In this document: positions 57,540 through 64,000 of the stretch, in pieces
How the letters are laid out: every line of letters starts with the position of its first letter
Position numbering within the stretch: position 1 is the stretch's first letter
Source: Henckelia pumila
Taxonomy: Eukaryota; Streptophyta; Magnoliopsida; Lamiales; Gesneriaceae
Length of the DNA stretch: 64,000 nucleotides
Assembly (NCBI RefSeq): GCF_033568475.1
Contig: NC_133122.1
Coordinates: forward strand, 19,475,206 to 19,539,205
Reading direction: 5' to 3'
The notes under the pieces: generated by a model
The model's database searches: none
What the model was told of the DNA's origin: nothing
The model's input: the letters and a program-made list of their open reading frames with translations, nothing else
Position numbers and translations under genes: made by a program

Positions 57540-60500
57540 GAAGCAATCCTCCAAGTTGTCAGTGTTCTGCCTTGACCTACTGATACACCAAACATATAGA
57601 AGCATACTAATACACATTTTTCTTCATTCCTTTCCACCAGAAAGAACCTTAGATGCAAATTTTCTACACCGAAAGGATTCACATACTTTATGACTAACAC
57701 TTGTCATAACAACTGTGACAACGTCGTTGTCCACAATTCTTGATTTCTTGAACCTCTCAGGTTTTCTTCTTGGAAAACATCAATACAATTATTCTGTTGA
57801 TTAACAAATCGATTAGTGCAATCTCTAGTGCCAATTTATATTGACACCCATCTCATAACTTCAGATAACACCTGAAAATGAGAATATTGCTTATCCTATC
57901 ACGGATAATCATTTCTTGTTGAATCATGACTTGCACTACTGGATGAACAAAACCGTTTCATCCCTCTTAGGCAAAGTCCTAAAACCAATACAACCTAGCA
58001 AAAACCCCTGAATCGATCTCATCGAATCAGAATTATCAATGCATCCATTAGACATCCTGAAAAATCAGTGACAACAATCTCGCTGGATCTGAAAACCTTA
58101 GATCTCAGCTGCTGTCCTTTTTCCATGTCTAAACACTTGATGTTATCCTGTTAGTATTCATTAAAATTCAAATGCTTGCTAGATCAATTTCTGTCACTGA
58201 AGTCCGAGAATTACTTCAAATCATTCCTGAGAACTGAATATCTGAGTACTATACTCATCTTATCAGTCTACCAAAAATTGAATAATTCCAATCGTTTTTT
58301 ATGCAAAAGAATATTTAGCTCCTCCGTCATGGGGTTATAACATCTGTATCTACCTCAGACAAATAGTTGCAAATAGTCATTGGCACCAAACTTGCACCAA
58401 TTTAACTGACCATTTCGAAACATACATGAACACCTAAGTGCCCAGCTTTCACTAACCAAGTGAATTCTCATACTGATGAATCCATGTTGTAACTTAGCAG
58501 GCTCATGACATCTGTCAATAGAATTGAGTATCTTTTCAAGGTTATCAAACTGACACGAAACTATATTTTTAACGTAATTGTTGCAATGATCTCTAGACTG
58601 AGTAAATTTTCCATCCTTTCCTGAAGTACAAAAGACTTTCAGAATATCAATGGAAATATACTCTCCCATGTCTATCGTTGATCATAGTTCACGTCTCCTA
58701 GTATAAGTCATCACAGTGCCCTGATAAAATTCTTCTTTGCTTGACAATCCATCAATCGAATTCCAATTCTTACAGGAAAATTTACCTAAGTAAACTCATC
58801 ACTTAGAATTTCTTGTTCATCTCGTAATCAAGATCCTGATCACTAAAATACCTCTAATAGAATTAGACAATACTGGTAAAACCTCCTGATTCTCCCCCAG
58901 TATCTCGTGCGAGAACTACCCGTACAGAATATTCACTTGTCAAGGAATCCTTTCCAAGACTATTCTGTCCACGGAAACGAAAGTCTGTATCTCTGATGAA
59001 GTCAGACGATAAATCAAATCCCTTGAAACTAATCCAGTACCAAGTATAACTCCAGAAGACTCAAATAAATCCTGAATTCTCCTGATATTTATACCCATTG
59101 CTATGACTATACAAACAACGAGACTGAGGTAAGTCTTTCTAAAATGCCAAACTGGAACAAAAGAATTCTTCCAGAGTACACCGACATAAGGTCGCACTTA
59201 CTATACCATCTCGGAACCGGAAAGTCAAGAGCACCCTGGCATAACTCATCCCTGAGTCTCTGATATTATGCAATCATTCCTTTCTGGACCAAAATCATTG
59301 TTCAAGGAAAATTCTCTATAGAGGCACGACTCAAATCCCGAGTCTGCAAGCATCTGATAATTAAATCCTGTTGAATATCAATTCAACTAATCTCCTGGAT
59401 TAAATCCCGATATCACAAATCAAGATCAAAAACTTATCTACTCAGAATAATTACTTGTCAAGAAAAAATCCATTCCAAGACTGTTCTGACAACGGAACAT
59501 CTTTATCTCAAATAAACGATAACTAAACCTTGATACCACACCTGGTATCTGTCCTATCCAAAGTCATACCATGTTGTGACTGTTGCCAAATTTCTAAACT
59601 GAGTAGCCTTCCCTATATAGTCCCTGGAGCACCAAGGCCTCCAAACAATCTCCGAAGTATAGAAACTTCCAGAAGAATAACCGACTAAGGGTGGCGCCCC
59701 CTCATGTCTAGTACTGGTCACAATCCACAACTCTTGGTATTAGTTAATCTGTCATCCTGATGAAAATCCATCATCACTAGGTAACAACCTAAAAGGATCA
59801 AAGCAGCCAACTGTTCTAAGAAAGTACGTCTAGAACAAACATTCATGCGTCTTGATGAGTCACATCATCCCTGACAAACACTTGGCTTAAAAGAATATTA
59901 TAGGTAAAACATCTAGAACTATTCATTGAAAACATGCAAAATTCCCAAGTACTCATTTAAAACAATGATCAGTCTTTTATTCAAAATAACCAAGTTAATC
60001 TCAAAGATTACAATACTTGAACCACAAATCCAGGTTCTAATACAATCTTTATTACAATCCCATGTAATACATAACTTAATCAAAAGATTACACTGAAAGA
60101 TGTACAATACAACAATAACTGAGTACATCAAATACTGAAATCTTTAATACATCTGATTACAACTGAAATACTGTTTACAACCAAATACAGTATTTAAATT
60201 CATGCGGGAGTCTTTCATTCCGTCTACTGATCTTGAACGTGAAGTTTTCCGTCTGCTACTCATGTCAGCAGAACTTCTACCTCACAAGATTTCAAAGAAT
60301 AAAATCTTGCTATTCTAGCGGATCCTTCCAATATTGTTGGGTTCCTTATCTGGTAGATGAGACAAGATTTTCCCGTCAATCTCTCCAACTACTAGTGAAG
60401 AGTCTTCCGGGGTGGCTTCCTTGGTCGACTTAGAATGGATGACTACATGTCACACATTCCGTTCAACCTGGAGAAGTGTCTGGCATTGAAAACTGGATCT

Positions 60501-60694
60501 TCTCTTCCAGCTCCATCCTGCTGGGATCCACATAATACGATCCTCCGCTGCCAACCTTGGCAATGACGATTTTTGAAAATCCTAGACATCCTGCTATTCC
60601 AATTCCTGATACTGCTATCGTTATTGAATCCAACTTGTAATCCTACAAAAGATAATCCAAAATCAATACTATGTCCCAAAAAATCATATTGCAT
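57540..60694 (-). other. Array internal 2: non-coding region, copy of 51660-54805
   Basis: Collinear with internal 1 at high identity; one clear difference is a ~19-bp segment (ATGACTTGCACTACTGG near 57926) absent from internal 1. No protein recognised. Confidence 0.6.
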
Positions 60695-60706
60695 GCTCTG
60701 ATACCA
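60695..60706 (-). other. Array primer binding site 2 (tRNA-iMet)
   Basis: TGGTATCAGAGC on the minus strand, four bases from LTR3. Confidence 0.93.
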
Positions 60707-60710
60707 TAAA

Positions 60711-62237
60711 TGTAGTGACCCGCACCGTGATCACCTACTAATCAGAATTTAAGCATGCAATTAATTAATAAAATAATCTTAATCAGAGAAACTGTGGAAT
60801 TAAAGTAAGTCAAATACTAGGTAAGCAAAACCTAGTGGTCAACCCCGCTATCCAGCCTTGGTCACCACCTAACCTCCCTGTCTCCGGGAGAACTACCTGC
60901 ATCTGCCCCATGGAATAGGGCATCCAGCCAACAGAAAATAACCGGAAGTGAGCCTAACATGCTCAGTACGAGAGTATGAGTATACGGTATTATGTGTGCA
61001 TGTATGCAAGTGAACTGGGTATCAAGACTCTCAGGTCAAGAAACAAGCTCATAGACCGGGCCCAGGGTATATAGCACGCTGCGCCGTCGCATCAGGAGGT
61101 GACTCATATACCCAGTGGATGATGGTGACCTGATACTAGTACATGTGTCCAACCATAAAGGTGACCTGACACAAGACTTACGTATCCAACCATCACAAAC
61201 TCCTAGGGTGAGCGCCCTACTACAGGATACCTCTAAGGTAAAAGCTCAATATGCTCATGTATGCAACATACAGTCATGACATGCTGTATATAAAGGCATA
61301 TAAAATATGCAATCACATAATCCATGCAAACACATAATACATGCATACTCAATCTGGATATCTCGAATAATACTTCCGTACCTTACTAAGGCAGATCCTA
61401 GAAGCTCTCCCTCTAGGTCTAAGCCTACCATGCAACACTACAACATAAATAACCATGCATTACCTAGCAACATCACCTACTAGGCTCTAAAAGCCTTAAT
61501 TAAACTATAGCCTACTCCCTATTTACTATAAGGAACAAAATCCATACATTCGTTCATCGTCAGCCTGCTGATGTCGCATGCCCCATAGCCTGGGCATAGC
61601 CTAGCTACGACTTCTAGACGCCTCGCCAGAGCTCTGCCGCCTGGCTGCTACTGCGGATACTGTCCGCTATAAAATAAACTATTTCCTACTCCAACTCTTA
61701 AAGAAAGAGTCCCGAAGCCCTTAAATAGAGCGATTACCGGGAGAGGAGAGGGAAAATTGCACTTAAAATTAGGGATTCGGACCCCTATTTATAGGCCACG
61801 ATCGGAAGCTCCAATCTCCTGATCGGAAGCTCCGATCGGTGCATGTTTGCCACGTTTTGGACGGCCGAGATCGGAAGCTCCGATCGCAGGATCGGAAGCT
61901 CCGATCTCCTGCATCTGGCCACGTGTTTCAATCTCATTGACACCTGTTTCTGGTTGAGATCGGAAGCTCCGTTCTCAGATCGGAAGCTCCTATCTCAGAT
62001 CGGAAGCTCCGATATGCCCGGTAGCTCCGAACTGTTTCTCATGCTTCCGAACTGGTTTTGGTCCTCCGGGACCCCCAGGACCTACCCCACCATTTTCGGA
62101 CGTTCCGGATCTGATTTTCCATTTATTTTAACCAAATAAGGACTCCTTAAATATGTTTTGACACTTTTAAAATTATATGTCATTTTCTAACATGTTTAAA
62201 ATCACTTAATCTTGTAAAATGGAACCGGGCTACTACA
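60711..62237 (-). repeat. Array LTR 3
   Basis: 1527 bp; longer than the others mainly because of a seventh GATCGGAAGCTCC unit. TATA CTATAAATAG at 61785-61794 (minus). It is the outermost 5' LTR in the direction of transcription. Confidence 0.95.
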
Positions 62238-62520
62238 TATATGATTCATAGGTCGGTTCAAAAGTCCTAATTACCATGGTGGCTGAGTTCTACTTGACAT
62301 AGATTCCTACCTTGAGTAGAGTCCCACTTTAACACAAATTCTACCTCAGCAAGGTAACTTACCCCTCAAACCCTATAAATACAGGTATTTCTTATGGTTT
62401 TACACATTCACGCACGTATATTATCTTGTTGTTACTTTTGTCACGCTCTTCGTCTTTTGAGCACTGACTTAGACATTGGAAGGGTCACGCTGAAAACACC
62501 TTAGCTAAAACTTTGGTATC
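62238..62520 (+). repeat. Possible LTR remnant, right part (left part 48457-48941)
   Basis: Contains CTATAAATACAGG near 62371, then about 130 bp, then ACTTTGGTATCATCAG. It would be U3/R/U5 and primer site of an LTR element interrupted by the gypsy array. Tentative. Confidence 0.4.
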
Positions 62521-62649
62521 ATCAGATGTAAATATACAGGGCAAAAAAAAGAGAAAATATATAGTGAATTCAGTAAGTACGAGAAATATCAAGGATCACT
62601 GAATTAAAGTGGACGGATATATTGTAAATTAAACTAATGTAATATATTT

Positions 62650-62953
62650 GGGGAAAATTTTGGTTCAATCCTAAATGTTTGGACATATTCCCGGTTCAGT
62701 CCTAAATGTTTGAATGTTCCCGGTTTGGTCCCAAATATTTTTAAAAATTCTCGGTTTAGTCCTAAATATTTTTATATTCCCGGTTTGGTCCCAAATGTTT
62801 TAAAAAATTGCCAGTTCAGTCCTAAATGTTTTACGTTCCAGATTTCGTCATAAATATTTTCCAAAAGTTCTCGATTTGGTCCTTTCATCTACAAACAAAG
62901 TGTGATAAAAAAACAACTTACAAACAAAAGATAAAGTTAAATAAAATAGAAGC

Positions 62954-62997
<44 letters not shown>

Positions 62998-63848
62998 TAA
63001 ATGAACAAGAATATCTTTCAAATGAAAATATAATATAAATTATGTAAAATAAAATTATAGAATAAAACAATAATTGAACTGTGAAATCTTATAGTTAAAA
63101 ACATTATCAATCACAAATAAATAAAGAAATATTTTAGCAAATAACTAGTATTACTTATTTCACAAAATATTTGAAATTTTCAACAAATTTTTCAAGAGAA
63201 GAATACTTATGGTTAACAATTGAGAAAATATAATGAATTATTTGACCACCGTTGAAGTAGTGATATGAAATTAAGTTTTATTTAATAGTAAATTTTTTTA
63301 AAATACTAAATTTTAAATTATAAAAAGAGTTTTAAAAAGATATATATCTTTTTCCAACATCCAAATTTTTTCTTAAATGTGCAAAGCATCATGAATGAGA
63401 ATACAACAAAATTAATAGAAATGTGAAATAACATCATTAAATTTTAATTTCTCAAGTTTCGTTTATTTTATTTAAGTTTTTATTTTATAGCATCATGAAT
63501 TTAATATTTTTATTTTGAAAATTGTGTAAAATTGATTTAAATTTGGATAAAAACTCTAATAAATTTGTGTTTTATTTACAACTTGTTTAATTTTAAATAT
63601 ATAATAAATAATATAAAACTCAATTATAAATGATGTAACACTACGCGATGTTAGTTTTAACACACGAGTAAGTCGATCAAACCGAAAACTTTTGAGAAAT
63701 ATTTGGCATGAAATCGGCAATGTTAAAATATTTAGGATTGAACCGGGAATTTTTGGAAAAGATTTAGGACCAAACCGGTAACGTTCAAACATTTAGAACT
63801 GAACCGGGAATGTGTCCAAATATTTAGGATTGAACCGGGATTTTGCCC
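62650..63848. mobile_element. Mutator-like non-autonomous element with 9-bp duplication
   Basis: 1199 bp flanked by the exact 9-bp duplication AATATATTT (62641-62649 and 63849-63857). Long imperfect inverted ends of about 200 bp, GGGGAAAATTTTGGTTCAAT against GGGCAAAATCCCGGTTCAAT, are built of ~25-bp units of the form CCCGGTTcaGTCCTAAATgTTT (about six on the left, five on the right). A 9-bp duplication and long inverted ends suit a MULE. Interior is AT-rich, non-coding, with an (AAT)n run. Confidence 0.85.
62957..62996. repeat. (AAT)n microsatellite
   Basis: About 13 uninterrupted AAT units inside the Mutator-like element. Confidence 0.95.
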
Positions 63849-64000
63849 AATATATTTAAATATTTTCAAAAATTAAATTAAAATGTATAAATTTCAGAAA
63901 TTTTAATTTTAAAAAATAAAAGGGGAGGCCGAGAGTATTTAGTATTATTTACCCTTTCCCTGAAAACATTCTTTATCTGCAATATTCTGCATGTTTAAGC

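Larger units (their letters stand above)
48942..62237 (-). mobile_element. Tandem gypsy array: LTR-internal-LTR-internal-LTR, non-autonomous
   Basis: Three LTRs (48942-50454, 54822-56335, 60711-62237) alternate with two internal regions (50455-54821, 56336-60710). Outer flanks are GATAT (48937-48941) and TATAT (62238-62242), one mismatch, consistent with one original insertion. Inner junctions have no duplications, so the array arose by unequal recombination between LTRs rather than by two insertions. Each internal region is only about 4.4 kb and keeps integrase and chromodomain remnants but no gag, protease or RT. Confidence 0.93.

Overview
The window is plant nuclear DNA, dicot-like. The grounds are spliced genes with GT-AG introns, a cytosolic ribosomal protein gene with plant promoter motifs, a plant-specific UPF0496 gene, and a dense nest of plant transposons (Tekay-type chromodomain gypsy, copia, an L1 LINE with a C-terminal RNase H, hAT, Mutator-like, Helitron, SINE and TRIM). 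No species can be fixed from the sequence; a Lamiales-like dicot is only a guess.

Three host genes look intact: RPS23 (+, 7329-8606, four exons); a two-exon gene on the minus strand for a small C-terminally anchored, probably plastid protein (9781-11488); and a UPF0496 (DUF677) gene on the minus strand (28592-38572), whose only intron carries an 8.5-kb gypsy element. A broken partial duplicate of the plastid gene lies at 13766-20480, and a decayed FAR1/FRS-Mutator transposase-like pseudogene at 23090-25190.

Layout. 1-6840: nested hAT elements and two solo LTRs. 6840-9780: RPS23, its promoter and intergenic DNA. 9781-11490: plastid-protein gene. 11746-13030: hAT-like element and Helitron relics. 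13030-20480: duplicated blocks, a SINE, and a copia element carrying a hAT MITE. 20524-22650: TRIM, a dispersed repeat and a second SINE. 23090-27450: FRS pseudogene and AT-rich DNA. 27820-39000: UPF0496 gene with gypsy 1, flanked by ~310-bp direct repeats. 39491-45055: LINE with intact target-site duplications. 45300-48456: MITE, Helitron ends, hAT, and a second copy of the 13-kb block carrying a Helitron. 48942-62237: LTR-internal-LTR-internal-LTR gypsy array lacking gag, protease and RT. 62650-63848: Mutator-like element.

Most insertions could be delimited to the base by target-site duplications, and several (SINE, Helitron, copia, a 156-bp insert) are confirmed by an empty paralogous site elsewhere in the window. 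The most unusual points are a gypsy element whose LTRs differ only by one AT dinucleotide although its single gag-pol frame has four stops, and a gypsy family that has lost gag, protease and RT, keeps integrase-chromodomain remnants, and carries a tandem near-palindrome cluster directly upstream of its LTR TATA box.
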